From Onchidella celtica (lineage: Eukaryota > Mollusca > Gastropoda > Systellommatophora > Onchidiidae), in the NCBI GenBank assembly GCA_963931925.1, contig OZ007574.1, forward strand, positions 34,267,961 to 34,331,960: a stretch of DNA of 64,000 nucleotides, in the 5' to 3' direction. A program made the translations under genes and the position numbers. Positions 1 to 12,710 of the stretch are shown piece by piece. The notes below the pieces were generated by a model. The model was given only the letters and a program-made list of their open reading frames with translations, searched no databases and had not been told where the DNA came from. Within the stretch, counting starts at the first letter, position 1. Each line of letters opens with the position of its first letter.

Positions 1-3000
1 GACATTGAAAAAGTGTTGGTGCCGCCCAGCCCTATCATTGCCTCTCTCACCCCGGATCAGGGTATAGGCCACCAACAAACACTTTCCATCCCTCTCTATC
101 ATGGGCCAGCCTCTTTACATTATTCCAAGTCTTTCCGCTTCGTTGCACATCATTTTCTCTGGCTCTTCTCCACGTTCCGCGCGGCCTTCCTCTTGATCTC
201 TTGCCCTGGGGATTCCAATCCAATACCTTCTTCGTGATGCTGTTTCCTGGCCTCCTGAGAGTGTGGCCGATCCATCTCCATCGCCTCCTACCAATTTCCT
301 CTCTGACTGGGCTCTTTCTTGTTCTTTTCCATACAATGTCATTGCTGACCTTATCTGTCCATCTGATCTTAAGTAGCTTCCTCAAACATCTGTTGATGAA
401 AACTTGGATTCTCTTTATGCAGGCCTGGGACGCATGCCAAGTCTCACATCCATACAGCAGGACTGACTTCACGTTCGAGTTGAATATCCTCAGCTTTGTT
501 TTTAGAGATATATCCTTGGTTCTCCAAATCTTGCTTAAGGCCGCGAAAGCTGCCTGTGCCTTTCCAATTCGTGCTTTGACTTCTGCCTCTGTTCCTCCCT
601 TATTGTCAATGATACTACCAAGATAGCAGAAGGACTCTACATCTTCCAGTGGTTGATCTCCTACTCTGACTTGTTCGCTTGGAGGTGCAACCATTTCTAG
701 GACCTTCGACTTCGCAGGATGTATCCTCAATCCAATAGATTCTGAAATTTTGTTTAGAGCTGTAGTCTTTGCTTGCATCTGGTCGTGTGTTTGCGACAAT
801 AGTGCCAAGTCATCTGCAAAATCTAGATCGTCCAGCTGTGTCCATGGGGTCCATTGTATACCATTTCTTCCTCCACTGGTGGTTTCTTTCATAAGCTAAT
901 CAATCACCAGGATAAACAGAAATGGGGACAGCAAACAACCCTGCCTAACACCAGTCTTGATATCAAAGCGGTCAGTAAGCTCACCATCGTGTACGATTCT
1001 GCAACTTGTCCCCTCGTACATGCTCTTGATAAGATTCACCATCTTCTCTGGGATTCCATAATGTCTCAATATTCTCCACAGTGTTTCTCTATCGATGCTA
1101 TGAAAGGCCTTCTGGTAGTCAAGGAAGTTCACTATCAGTTGGGAGTTCCACTCTAGCGTCTGCTCTACTATGATTCTCAGCGTGGCGATCTGGTCGGTGG
1201 TTGATCGATTACTCCTGAAACCAACTTGCTCCTCACGAAGTTTTGGGTCTGTTGCATTCTGTATTCGCTTGAGAATAATCCGATTGAAAACCTTTCCTGG
1301 GATGGAGAGAAGTGTGATTCCTCTGTAGTTACTACAATTGCTGAGGTCCCCTTTTTTTGGAAGCTTCACGAGGTGTCCTTCCTTCCAGTCCTTTGGAAAC
1401 TTGCCTCCGATCCAAATCCTCGAGAATAGTGAGTGCAGACCCTCTGCAGCCCCAGCAGCATCTGCCTTCAGCGCCTCTGGTGGGATCTGGTCTGGTCCAG
1501 CTGCCTTGCCTCGATTTAACTGCTTTATGGCACCATTAATCTCTGCTTTAGTCGGAGGGTCGCAACTGATCGGTAAATCATTTCTTGCGGGTAGAATGTC
1601 GGGTGGGTTGCTTGGTGGAGGTCTGTTCAAGAGGCTGTTAAAATGTTCTATCCATCTTTTTGCCTGAGCTTCCTTTCCAAAAATAGCCTTCTTGTTGTAA
1701 TCCTTGACAGGAACTTCAGGTTTTCCATATTTTCCAGCAAGAGTCTTTGTAGTCTGGTAGAGGATCCTCATGTGTCCTCCTGTTGCTGCCTTCTCTGCTT
1801 TCTCTGCTAACATTCCTATGAACTCCTCTTTGTCTTTTTTAATTGATTTTTTTACCTCTTTAACTGATGCTCGGTACTCTTCCTGGTTACCAGCTCTTGA
1901 GCTTCTTGTACGACTTGCATTTACCTGTTCTTTTAGGTCTCTTCTTATCCTTATCAAGTCCAGTGATTTTTGACTGATCCATTCCTTGTGTTCCACTTTC
2001 TTTTCCCCGAGAATATCCTGACATGTCGATGTAAATACTCCTTTTACCTTAGCCCAGTGAGTCTCCAAATCTACTGTCTCTTCGAGGTCAACAAGGGGTT
2101 TGAATCTATTCCTCAGTGTCAGCTGGAACTCTTCCTTCTTGTCTCCATCCAGAAGGCTCACTTGAAACTTTCTCCTCTTTGTTCCTGCTCTGGTACCTTG
2201 TTTCTTGAGGTGGAGTTTGAGTCTTGCCAGCAGCATGTGATGGTCAGATCCAACATCAGCTCCTCTCTGCACTATGACATCCTCCAGTGAGCGTCTGAAT
2301 CGTCGGGTGATGCAAAAGTGGTCAATCTGGTTTTCAGTTACTCCATCCGGTGAAATCCAAGTGGCCTTATGGATCCTCTTGTGTGGGAATACTGAACCTC
2401 CAATCACATAGCTGTTAAATGCGCAGAAACTTGCAAACCGCTCTCCATTCTCATTCATTTGTCCCAAACCATTGCACCCCATAATGTCCTCATACCCTGT
2501 ATTGTCCTGTCCTATCTTGGCATTGGCGTCTCCCATTATAATGTTCACATCTTTTCTTGGCAATGTGTCAACTATTTCCTGAAGCTGGTTGTAGAAATCG
2601 TCCTTGTCCTCATCGGTTGCTTCATTTGTTGGGGCGTATATCTGCACAATGTTCATGTTGATGTTCTTGTTCTTTGTAATAAATGATGCCAATATAATTC
2701 TCCTTCCGTAGGGTTCCCATCCCCTCAGTGACCTCTGGGCGTGCTTGCTCAAGATGATCACTACTCCTTCTGTGTGCTTTTTGTCCTCCCTTCCAGAATA
2801 CAAAATCTTTTCCCCAGAATTAAGTTGTTTCAGTCCTGACTGTATCCAGCGGGTCTCGCTAACTCCAAGTATGTGCAGTCTGTATCGCCTCATCTCCATT
2901 GTAACCTGGGCACTCTTTCCTGCTTCATACATGGAGCGGACATTCCACGACGCAATCCGGAGTGACTTGTTTGATGAAGGAGCAGTCGGGCCAGTGGAGT

Positions 3001-3250
3001 CCTTTCGGCTTTGTCCATTGTCCTTCATTGAATCTACAGGTGCAGATGCTCCCCCTTCTCCCAAGATAAAAGACTGATTTAAAGTATTTGCTTGTGTTTC
3101 TGTAAGCGGTTTATATTTACAGGGTGGGTAGTTGGCCCACCGCCAACTGGCTCTTCTCGGGAGACCAGGACCTTTGCACCTTTAGTCGCCTCTTACGACA
3201 CGCAGTATCACGTCAGATGTATTCTTTGCTGTCCCCCTTCTCGCCCAGCC
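1..3250 (-). mobile_element. RTE-like non-LTR retrotransposon (LINE copy 1)
   Basis: The element reads on the minus strand. Its coding region covers 3064 down to 47 and its 3' end lies at or beyond the window edge. About 190 bp of apparent 5' leader (roughly 3065-3250) precedes the coding region. The protein carries an APE-type endonuclease followed by a reverse transcriptase, which defines an APE-class LINE. The wording of the endonuclease (ASWNVRSM near the start, GDANAKIG, SDHHMLL) and the FADD reverse-transcriptase motif resemble animal RTE-clade elements, but the clade assignment is by eye. The 5' boundary is not sharply defined. No target-site duplication could be sought because the 3' end is cut by the window. 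Confidence 0.85.
47..3064 (-). pseudogene. LINE endonuclease/reverse transcriptase with one in-frame stop
   Basis: This would encode a multifunctional replicase that nicks the target DNA and reverse-transcribes the element RNA at the nick. Residues about 35-270 are the APE-like endonuclease (WNVRSM, ETRW, GDANAKIG, SDHHMLL). Residues about 490-780 are the reverse transcriptase, with SNYRGITLLS, GFRSNRSTTDQ, FLDYQKAF, GVRQGCLLSP and DFADDLALLS. About 150 C-terminal residues follow. The frame is open from 3064 to 899, a TAG falls at 898-896, and the same frame resumes down to 47. The stop sits where related elements have a tryptophan, so it looks like a single TGG-to-TAG change. Otherwise the ORF is intact at about 1000 codons, so this is a young but disabled copy. 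Confidence 0.85.
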
Positions 3251-3374
3251 CTAGCAATGACGTAAAACTGTCTTGCATCTTGGCTTAAGCAACTGATACC
3301 ATGAGATAGATCATGATAAAGCAGTTCCATTCGCTTTTCTCTAACCTATGAAAAATGAGAGATGTTCGTACAAT

Positions 3375-3765
3375 CAAAGATACTAGAATTGACAATATAA
3401 GACAGCTAATGCTTTTAGCGTGCACAAATTTGTCACCACCACCTTGCGGCAAACGCGCGAAAGTCATGAAAAGTGCGATATTTTACAAAACCAAATAGGG
3501 AAAATATTGAATTTTGTTCACTGTTCAGCTATCGCTGTAGGCCTTGATTGACGTCACTTATTGTAGAATTATAACCTCAGTCGCTGGGGAAAACTCTGGC
3601 TTTTTTTTTTTTTAGTCGCAGTAGCACTGTCCCAAGTTTGCATCATAATTTTCCAATATATAAAGCATTCTTTCATACTATGCTCCATGGGCCCCGTTGT
3701 GTGCACAGTTTTTTTTAGTGGTGCGAAGAAGACAGTGTCTCATCTTATCGTTTGTAGTATCTTTG
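3375..3765 (+). repeat. MITE family 1, copy A (391 bp)
   Basis: The ends are inverted repeats, CAAAGATACTA at the left and its imperfect complement TAGTATCTTTG at the right, and the similarity continues inward for about 30 bp. The element is flanked by GTACAAT on the left (3368-3374) and GTACAGT on the right (3766-3772), a probable 7-bp target-site duplication with one mismatch. Three further copies lie in this window. There is no coding capacity, which indicates a non-autonomous DNA transposon. The superfamily is not assigned. Confidence 0.8.
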
Positions 3766-4167
3766 GTACAGTTACGATATCTTGCCCGTAGCTCTGGCGT
3801 GGTTCAAGAGGAAACCCACCCTGACCATGCTCCAGAAATTTAATTCACGTGAAAAAAAAGCTAACGAGACATTCGAGCACAAAGCACATTTCAAAAGAGG
3901 AGAATATTAGGCAGTTAAAAAAAACTGTTTTCCCTAACCCTAATTAATGCCGCTGATCTCAGATAACATTCCGTGATAATCAAGTACTCTCGACCTTGAT
4001 AAGGGCCTCAGTTATGCCAAGAGCTGTTTTTACGATTCACTTTGATGTTTGTCAGATTTTTACAAGCTTGATGGGTAAAGACTTCAATTAATAGCTTTTT
4101 ATCTGGAAAAATCAAGTAACATCATAAACTGTTTTATGGGAGGAGAGAAAGAACGATCAGAAGTACA
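3766..4167. other. Unassigned spacer between MITE copy A and the truncated LTR element
   Basis: This AT-rich sequence has no recognisable exon or repeat. It contains neither an LTR nor the primer-binding region expected upstream of the neighbouring LTR element. Confidence 0.5.
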
Positions 4168-7100
4168 CTTTTCACGCGAGTGTAGGGCCGCGAAGTGTTG
4201 GAACTGCGGTAGAGCAGATCACATCAGCGTGAATTGCCCTGCAGGTAGGATAGCGGCGAACGTGGACAGTAGCTCTAGTCCATGTTCCCCAAATAAATTT
4301 CATCATGCGGCTGCGTGTGTTACATCGGACAACGGAGGCGGACAGTATTCTAAGTGTCCCAGTTGTGAGAAGTTATTATCTTCCGGTGTTTTACCTTGTG
4401 GGAGAAAGATCCCCGTTATAAATTCATGTCATACAGGAGGTGGTCTTAGGGTTTATCCGGGGTTTGTTGGGGACGAACCGGTCTCGGTTTTACGAGATAC
4501 AGGATCTACCGTTGTGGGAGTGCATAGAGACTGCATTCGGGATTCACAGCTTACAGGTGAGACTGTCCCGTGCATCCAATTTTCGGGGGCCATTGAGAAA
4601 TTACCCATGGCAAGAATAATGATAGATACACCTTTCCTTAGCGGGGAAGTCAAAGCAGTCGTTGGGTGTTTTCCAGGCGCCCAGCTCATCATTGGGAATG
4701 TATCACGGGTAGTTTCCCCTTCCGATGAGAACGTGCAAGCATGGTCGCAATCAAAAGGTATTGACTTTTGCGCCGCGGTCGAAACACGTCGACGGGTAGC
4801 TGATAAAGATAAGATTAGACCTTTGGCGACGCCAGCGGTCAACCTAGATATCACGCCAGAGCGCTTGGCGAGATTAAAAAGGGAGGACCCATCATTAAAC
4901 CCATGTTTTGGGGAAGCGCGAACCGAGAAAACGAGGAGATATAAGAACGGGTCGTCCTCCTTTGTTGTTCAGGCGGGCATTCTGTTCCGTAAGTATGTAA
5001 CGGTGTCCTCCATTTTAAAGCAGGTCGTTGTGCCAGCGTTGCTGATCGCAACAGTATTGCATTTGGCACATGATGTCCCATTAGCGGGTCATATGGGGAT
5101 AGCTAGAACCAAAGAAAGGGTTCTTAAAAATTTTTACTGGCCATCGATCCACAGAGATGTGCAAGTCTATTGTAAGACGTGCAGTGCGTGCCAAAAGACG
5201 ACGCATAAGGGTCGTACACCCCAGGCTCCTCTTCAGAAGATCCCCACGGTCTCGGAACCGTTTAAAAAGGTTTCGATAGACCTTGTTGGCCCCATTCACC
5301 CAGCGACCGATAGGGGGAATCGATTTTTCTTAACGGTCATATGTAATGCTACGAGATGGCCAGAGGCGGTTCCTCTGCGGACCATAACGTCTGAGGCAGT
5401 CGCAGAAGCGTTGTTTGCAATTTTCGCTAGGGTAGGAATACCAGAGCAAATTCTGTCTGATAGGGGCGCGCAATTTACGTCGGAGATGATGAAGGAATTG
5501 TCCCGCTTATTCAGTATACAACCCATCACTACCACCCCTTATCATCCGCAGGCTAATGGCATGTGCGAGAGATTGAACTCGACGTTGAAGTCGATGCTGC
5601 GTAAGGTAGCTGCTGATCGCCCTAAAGATTGGGATAGATATATCCCTGCAGTGTTATTCGCGTACAGAGAGGTACGGCAGGAGTCAACGGGATTCTCGCC
5701 GTTCGAAATGATGTACGGTCGTAGTCCTAGGGGCCCAACTGATGTTCTTCGGGACATGATGACGTCGCCATCATCGGGAGACGATGAGCAGATTTCGGTG
5801 TTTCAGTACCTTGTTGATTTAAGAGAAAGACTATCTTCAGCGCGCACTATAGCAGAAGAAGCTTCTGGTATCGCTTCGAAAAGAGCAAAAGCCTATAAAG
5901 ATAGAGGGTCCAAACTGAGAATTTTTAAGCCAGGAGACAAGGTCCTATTGTTGTTACCTACGGACCATAATAAGTTATTGATGACATGGAAAGGCCCTTA
6001 TGTTATTGAGCGAGTTGTTTCAAAGGTAGATTACGCTATCCACATTGATGGAACGAGTAAGGTTTTCCATGTTAATATGCTACAGAGATTTTATGAGAGA
6101 CCACAGTATCTGTGTGCACAGACAAGACCAGAGGAGACTGTCTTCTCTACTGCTTGTACGGGGGTCGTAGACCAGTTGGACTGTGACGTAAGCGACACCG
6201 AGGCGCAGGAAGAGTTACAAATTCAATTGCCGGAGTTAACTCCGACACAAGGTTACAGGGACGTAAAAATTAACCCTGACCTTACGAGTTCAAGGAGTAG
6301 GGAACTTAAGACCCTGCTAGCGTCATTCCCGGATGTTGTTACGGATTTGCCGGGTCGCACTACGGTGATCCAGCACCAAATAAAGTTGACTTCGGATAAG
6401 CCAGTATTTCTTAGACCGTATCCGTTGCCTTTTTCTTCGAGAGATAGAGTCATAAAGGAAGTTGAGTCAATGTTGAAGTTAGATGTGATAGAACCATCAA
6501 CATCGCCGTATTCATCACCCATCGTCCTCGTGAAAAAACTTGATGGATCGGTGCGGTTCTGTATTGATTTTCGAAGATTGAACACTATTACGGTAGGCGA
6601 TAGGGAGCCTATTCCGTTTCAGGAGGAATTAATAGCTTCATTGGCCGGGTCCACGTGGTTTTCCAAGATAGATTTAACGAAAGGTTATTGGGAAATCCCG
6701 CTTACTGAGGAGTCGAAACAATACACGGCGTTCCAAACGCCCATGGGATTATTCCAATTTAAGGTCATGCCATTTGGGTTGGTAAACGCGCCAGCGACGT
6801 TTGCACGATTAATGAGATTAGTGTTGAAGGACATACCTAATGTCGTGTCATTCTTTGATGATATAGCATGCCATACGTCGACATGATCTGATCATATTCA
6901 GACACTAACAGTAATTTTTCAACGATTACGTCATTTTGGGTTAACTGCTAAACCCGCAAAGATGGATTTGGCATGTCCAGAGATAGTATTCTTAGGACAT
7001 ATTGTGGGTAGAGGTGTTCAGAGACCTGAAGAAACAAAAATTGACAAGTTAGTAGGGTTGCAAATCCCTAAAACAAAGAAACAAGTCAGAAGCTTAGTGG

Positions 7101-7651
7101 GAATTTTAAATTATTACAGAAAGTTCATTCCAAATTTTTCCTCCTTGTCATCTTCTCTTACTGACCTTACTAAGAAGGGACAACCCGATAAGGTCCAGTG
7201 GACGTCTGAATGTCAGACAGCATTTGATAATTTGGTGACAGCATTATCATCGTCACCCATTCTGATATTACCCGATTTTCGATCTAATTTTATCCTCAGA
7301 ACGGATGCGTCGGACTCTGGTGTCGGCGCTTGTCTTCTACAGGAGAAGAACGAATGTCTCCATCCTGTATGTTATGTCAGTAGGAAGTTATTGCAGAGAG
7401 AAAGAAAGTATTCTGTGATAGAGCGTGAGTGTCTTGCCATTGTGTGGTCCGTCCAGAAATTGGGACGTTATCTCATGGGACGAGAATTTCGTATCCAGAC
7501 AGACCACAAGCCACTGACATTTTTGTCGAAGAATCGTTCGTCCAGCCCACGCTTGTCTAGATGGGCATTGGCTTTGCAGCCGTATACCTTCGTTATTCAA
7601 CCAATTCCAGGAACCAGCAATCATATCGCCGACTACCTTAGTCGAGCCTAG
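4168..7651 (+). pseudogene. Truncated gag-pol polyprotein of Gmr1-like copy 1
   Basis: The frame is open from 4136 to 6886 and continues in the same frame from 6887 to 7651 after one TGA at 6884-6886, where copy 2 has a TGG tryptophan codon. Seen in order: zinc knuckle [14 protein letters not shown], aspartic protease motif RDTGSTV (about 4490), integrase HHCC zinc finger (about 5070-5200), integrase core with catalytic D in SIDLVGP, D in LSDRGAQ and E in CERLN, a GPY/F-type module around WKGPYVIE, reverse transcriptase with FFDD (about 6855), and RNase H with LRTDASDS (about 7300). The start at 4136 lies in flanking DNA and is accidental. Inactivated by truncation plus the stop. Confidence 0.88.
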
Positions 7652-8006
7652 GGGAAGAGTTCAGGAGCTTATACATCGGAGGACAGGAACATTGACAGGA
7701 TCTGTGTGAATGAGTCGACTTTAAAATATTGACATTATAAATATGATATGAAGAATGGTTGATAGGTTGATTGGTTTTTGATTCTGTATTAAGTATTGTG
7801 GTTAGTTAGCTATTCATGATGTGACACATATATGCATATTGCAGGCCATACTGATCCCCATATTTTCCCCTGATTTCGGTATTTTATATACTAGGGGAAC
7901 TGCTAGGTCATTTTTTTAGTGTAGGTATTGCTCACGCTCACTCGTTGACAGTCATCTTGATGCGATTTGAAATTAATTGCATTAATTTTTTTGGGGTGGG
8001 GGATGA
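7652..8006 (+). other. 3' untranslated stretch and polypurine tract of Gmr1-like copy 1
   Basis: This non-coding stretch lies between the RNase H stop and the LTR and is closely similar to 29724-30079 in copy 2. It ends in a G-rich run, GGGGTGGGGGATGA at 7993-8006, immediately before the LTR. That is the expected position of the plus-strand primer. Confidence 0.75.
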
Positions 8007-9219
8007 TGTCACGAGTGGAGTGAGTGCAATTAAGGGGATTGCTACAGAGCGGGTGTAGAGTAAGAAGGGCTCACGGTAGACAAGTAAGTTAAGCGTGCTG
8101 TTGTGAGTAGTGGGGGGGGGGGCCTGAATGAGGCGAAAGCGCTGTATTACTATCACTGCAAGTTAGAAGGTCCTACGGAACGGACCTGTGAATAAGAGCC
8201 CATCGGGCGGACATAAGGGGAGCAGTCGAGAAGACTAGTGAGAGAGTCTTTCCAGTGATGACTGGTATGTAGAACGTTGATTGATTATTATGATTGATGT
8301 ATTATATTATATTCGTTTATTACCATGATGTAAATAAGTATATGTGAGGAATGTGGAAGTCCTTGATATTGGATATAGCAATGTGCGCCATGAGCGATAG
8401 ATGAAAGTGAGTTCATGGATTTGTAGCGCGAGTGAGTAGTGTGTACTCCGATGGAGGTGTGTTACCGTAAGAGGTGTGGTGAGTGAAAGGTGAACTAGTG
8501 TGTGTACGCTTCAGGGGTTGTAAGGAGAGGTGGAGTGAATAGAAATGGTAGGGTATTATACCAATGTAATGTTATTCTTGTAGGTGTCGAGGACGGGCCG
8601 CAGAGCCACCTCGATGAGCACAGGGGATAGGCCAGCATAGGGCCGGAGGCCACACCTAGGCCAGAAGTGAGGTTGTCAGTGCAGGACAGTAGAGGCACAT
8701 AAAGTCGTGGCAGTCAGGCCACGGACAGGGACGTAGATATGAGCGTGAATGTGATAATGCACTATTGCCATGTTGAGGGGCTAGTGAACTAATAATGTAC
8801 TGGTGAAATAATAATGTCTGTTGAAATGATAATGTCTATTGAAATGATAATGTGTTATTGCCCTGCTGAGGTGCTAGGGGAATGCTAAGGTGTATGACAA
8901 TAGGAAGGTGATATTGAGAGACTGCGGTGCCAGTGAATTACTAATGTGCTATTAAGATCCTGAGGGGAGAGGCTGAGGCCGAAGTGCCGTTAGGAGTAAC
9001 TACCGGATTGTGGATCCGAGGGAGAATGTGTGTGAGAATAAGGCCGTTGTACGGCAGTTGATTTTAATAATATAATGTATGTAATTGCGCTATTATCTGT
9101 ATAATTATGTTTAATAAATGTGTGAGTCTGATGGATTGTTCTGTTAAGTGTTAACTTGTTTGTTCGTGATTGTTGTCCTGTCATAACTTATTACATCTCC
9201 CAGTCTGGGATTTGTGACA
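8007..9219 (+). repeat. 3' LTR of Gmr1-like copy 1 (1213 bp)
   Basis: It begins TGTCAC and ends GTGACA, the same short inverted ends as both LTRs of copy 2. It is visibly more diverged from those LTRs than they are from each other: it has small indels and a degenerate version of the internal 38-bp tandem repeats at about 8750-8870. AATAAA lies about 110 bp from the 3' end. No partner LTR exists upstream in this window. Confidence 0.88.
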
Positions 9220-9228
9220 ATATGCTCG

Positions 9229-9494
9229 CAAAGACACCATATACAGTAATATGAGATAATCAGCATGTTTAGCGTGCACATATCTCGCATCGCCCCCAGC
9301 GCCGGATGGGGGGAAGTCATGAACGATGCTGTATTTCACAGGGCCAATATTGGGAAAATACTGAATTTTGTTCACTGTTCAGCTATCGCTGCAGGCCTTC
9401 TTTGAAGTCATTTATTTTGTAGTTAATAACTTCAATCGCTGTAAGAAAACGTTTTTTCTGGTCGCAGTAGAACTGCAATAAATCCATATCCTTA
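9229..9494 (+). repeat. MITE family 1, copy B left part (interrupted by LINE copy 2)
   Basis: The left end CAAAGACACC matches the family terminus. It is preceded by ATGCTCG (9222-9228), which pairs with ATGCTAG after the right end at 13587-13593. The internal sequence matches copy A over the stretch around ACTGTTCAGCTATCGCTG. The copy breaks off at 9494, where LINE copy 2 begins, and resumes at 13449. Confidence 0.8.
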
Positions 9495-9547
9495 TATATG
9501 GCCTTTAGCGTCTTTACAGACGGTCTTAGCAGCTAGAATATTCACTT

Positions 9548-12500
9548 TCACTTTGACTGACAGCTTCTCTCGTGGCTTATTCTACCAATGTTTGACCCGA
9601 GAGTGCGATGGCAGTGATTGCAGGTCAGTCTTTTGGGTTCACTTTGGCGAGTGTTTTCATTCCGCCTCTGTCGTTTTGTCAGGTATGTTTCTTTTGCCTT
9701 GAAGTCTATTGCGAGCGTGCCACTGCGCAATTTTTGTCTCCATCTGCTTCGATCACTTGCAAGGTTCTCCCATTCATTGGGGTCGATGTTGAATGCTTTC
9801 ATCGTGACCTTGCAAGTGTCTTTGAATCGCAGATGTGGCCTACCTCTGGGTCGGTTGCCAGTAGCAAGTTCCCCGTAGAGAATTTGTCTGGGGATGCGAT
9901 CATTTTCCATACGGTGGAGATGTCCAAGCCACCGCAGTCTTTTTTTGCCTAGGAGAGCCTGAGTTGATGGAATGTTGGAATGTTGGCTCGGCTCAGAACT
10001 TCGATATTTGAGATCCTGTCTTGCCACTTGATCTTGAGAATTTTGCGTAGGCAGCGCAGGTGGAAGGAGTTGAGGGATCTTTCATGTTTGGAGTAGGTGG
10101 TCCATGTCTCTGAGCCATACAGCAGGGTGCTTAGGACGCAAGTTTGGTACACGAGTACCTTTGTTTTGATGGTCAGCTTGCTATTGTTCCACACCCTTTT
10201 TGAGAGTTTGCCAAAAGCTGTGGCCGCCTTTCCTATTCTGGCATTTATTTCAGTTGTTATGTCTGTGCTACCACTGATGGTTGAGCCTAGGTAGCAGAAT
10301 TTTCCCACTTGCTCCAGAGGAGAGCCATTCAGCATGATTGGGTTGGAGTTTCTCAAGCCTTGTGTCAAAACTACAGTTTTTGAGACACTGATCTTTAGCA
10401 TGAATTTGTCACAGGCTTTGGCAAGGCTATTGATGAGAGCCTGGAGCGTGGTTTCATCGTGGGCCACGATTGCAGCATCATCTGCGAAGAGGAGCTCTTG
10501 TAACATAATATGCTCTGTACGAGATTTTGCTTTTAGTCTGGCAACATTAAAAATGGAGCCGTCCACTCTGGTGTTAATAAGTACTCCACCTGAACATTGA
10601 CCAAAGGCATTCTTGAGTAGGGCTGCAAAATATATACCAAATAAGGTAGGAGCAAGAACACATCCCTGCTTCACACCGCTGTTTACAGCAAATGAATTGG
10701 ATGTGCAGCCCTCAAAGTTGACACATGCCCTCATGTCAGTGTGGAAGGATGCAATAAGTTTTAGCAATGTTGGTGGACAGCCTATGGATTTAAGGACTGC
10801 ATACAGGCCAGATCGGCTTACGGTGTCGAAAGCCTTTGTTAGGTCCACAAAGCATGTTATAAGCGGCCTGTTTTGTTCTTTACATTTTTCTTGGATTTGC
10901 CGAAGTGCAAATATCATGTCAATAGTTGATCGTTTGCTTCGAAAGCCACATTGTGTTTCTGGTAAGACTTTTTCCGCCAGTTGTTGAAGGCGGCAGAGGA
11001 TGACGCGAGCAAAAGCCTTTCCAGTAATGCTGAGGAGGGATATGCCTCGATAGTTGTTGCAGTCGCCTTTGTCTCCTTTGTTCTTGTAAAGTGTGACAAT
11101 TTTGGCGTCTCTCATATCATGTGGTATCACGCCTTCTTTCCAACACTGCAGTAACAGATTATACAGGTGTGGTAATAGTGGGCCTTTTAGGTCTTTTAAT
11201 ACCTCTGCAGGAATGTTGTCACTTCCTGTGGCTTTTCCAGCAGACAGGTGGTCGATTGCATTGGAAAGCTCGACTAAGGAAGGTTCAGCGTCAAGTTCGG
11301 CCATTATTGGCAGTTTTTGGAGGTGTTCCTCAAAATCTGGTGGAATATTTTTCTCAGTTGAATACAACAGAGAGTAATGCTCTACCCACCTATTCAGTTG
11401 TTCATTTTTATCTGTGATGGGTTCACCATTTACAGACTTAAGTGGGGCGCTTTTGGTGATGATTGGCCCAAGGGCTACTTTCATCTGACTAAAGGCGGTT
11501 TTCATATCTCCCTTTTCATTTGCCTCTTGTATGCTGTTACACAAGTCTGTCCAGTATTTGTTGGCGCAACGTCTTACCTCCAGCTGAAGTTTAGCTTTTG
11601 CATTTTTCAAACAAGTTTTTGTACTCTGATTGCAATTTTTGTTATACTCATTGAAAGCAGATTTCTTTTGCTCAATGAGAGGTAGGAGAATTTCGCTGTT
11701 CTGGGCTACCCAGTCGTTGTTTGAAACTTTATGCTGTCATGAATTTTTGAACTGAGAGTGTTCCATGTTTCATCTACCGAGTCACATTGGGTGACATTAT
11801 CCATGCTTTCAGCAAATAACTTTTCAAATGACTTTCTATTTGATTCATCTCTGATTGCTGTTACATTGATCTTAGGGATTGAAGGGGCTTTTGATCTGTA
11901 TATTTTCTTGGCCGAAATTTTGATTTTGCTGACTACCAGTGCATGGTCGGTGTCACAGTCAGCACTGTGGAGGGAACGAGTTATTTTTATACAGCCCAAA
12001 CTCTTCCTCCTTGAGAGAATAAGATCTAATTGATGCCAATGGCCAGACCTGGGATGGCGCCATGATGTTCTTTGGCATCTCTTAAGGTCAAAGTACGTGT
12101 TTGTAACACATAATGAGTTTACGGAGCATAGCTCCAGAAGGCGCTGCCCGTTTTCGTTGATGTTGCCAATGCCGAAGTGCCCAATGCACTTTGGCCATGC
12201 GGAGTGATCTGCTCCCACTCGAGCGTTAAAGTCACCCAGAATTAGCAGGCCTTCGGTGAGAGGGATGTTGTGGAGAGTCCTCTGCAATGCCTCGTAGAAA
12301 ATGTCTTTGGTTTCGTCAGAGGAGGTAAGTGTTGGGGCATAGACACAGATAATGTTGGTAAAACCAGACCGGGTGTTCAGTCTGAGTGTCATGATGCGTT
12401 CTGCCACTCCAATTGGAGTTGCGATCGAATTGATAAGGGAGTTTTTTACGGCGAAGCCCACGCCGTGGATTCTCGGCTGTTCGCTGCTAAGGCCCTGCCA

Positions 12501-12710
12501 GAAGAAGGTGTAGTTTTCTTCTTTGACTGACCCGGAGTCGGGAAGTCGAGTTTCTTGAAGGGCAGCGATGTCGATGTTTAGTAGCTGAAGTTCTCGATCA
12601 ATAATTTGGGATTTCCTGATGGAGTCAATATTAGTGAGATCTTGCTGTTGCAAGCCTGGGCGCATTGTTCTGACGTTCCAGGTACCAAGTTTTAGTATTT
12701 TTCTGTTTTT
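9548..12710 (-). pseudogene. LINE copy 2 endonuclease/reverse transcriptase (two frameshifts)
   Basis: The coding region survives in three frames. The endonuclease part runs from about 12710 to 11706 and includes LGTWNVRTM just upstream of the first ATG at 12665, then LQETRLPDSG, GDFNARVGA and DTDHALVV. A frameshift near 11720 leads to the reverse transcriptase (about 11700-9949), with NNYRGISLLS, QCGFRSKRST, CFVDLTKAFDT, GVKQGCVLAPT and LLFADDAAIVA. A second frameshift at about 9960-9990 leads to the C-terminal part ending at 9548, which has LGKKRLRWLGHLHRM and a CNHCHR-x8-HERSC zinc-finger-like motif. An in-frame TAG lies upstream of LGTWNVRTM, so the original start is unclear. Inactive copy. 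Confidence 0.85.

Larger units (their letters stand above)
4168..9219 (+). mobile_element. Gmr1-like Ty3/gypsy element, copy 1 (5'-truncated)
   Basis: Similarity to the full element at 22845-31316 starts abruptly at about 4168, inside the second zinc knuckle, and runs to the end of the 3' LTR at 9219. The 5' LTR, leader and most of gag are missing. Domain order is zinc knuckle, protease, integrase, reverse transcriptase, RNase H. Integrase before reverse transcriptase is the arrangement described for Gmr1-like members of Ty3/gypsy and is not the usual gypsy order. No envelope-like ORF lies between pol and the LTR. Confidence 0.9.

Noticed and set aside
7652..8006. Possible envelope gene after pol in the Gmr1-like copies
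   Set aside because: Only about 355 bp without a long frame lies between RNase H and the LTR in both copies.
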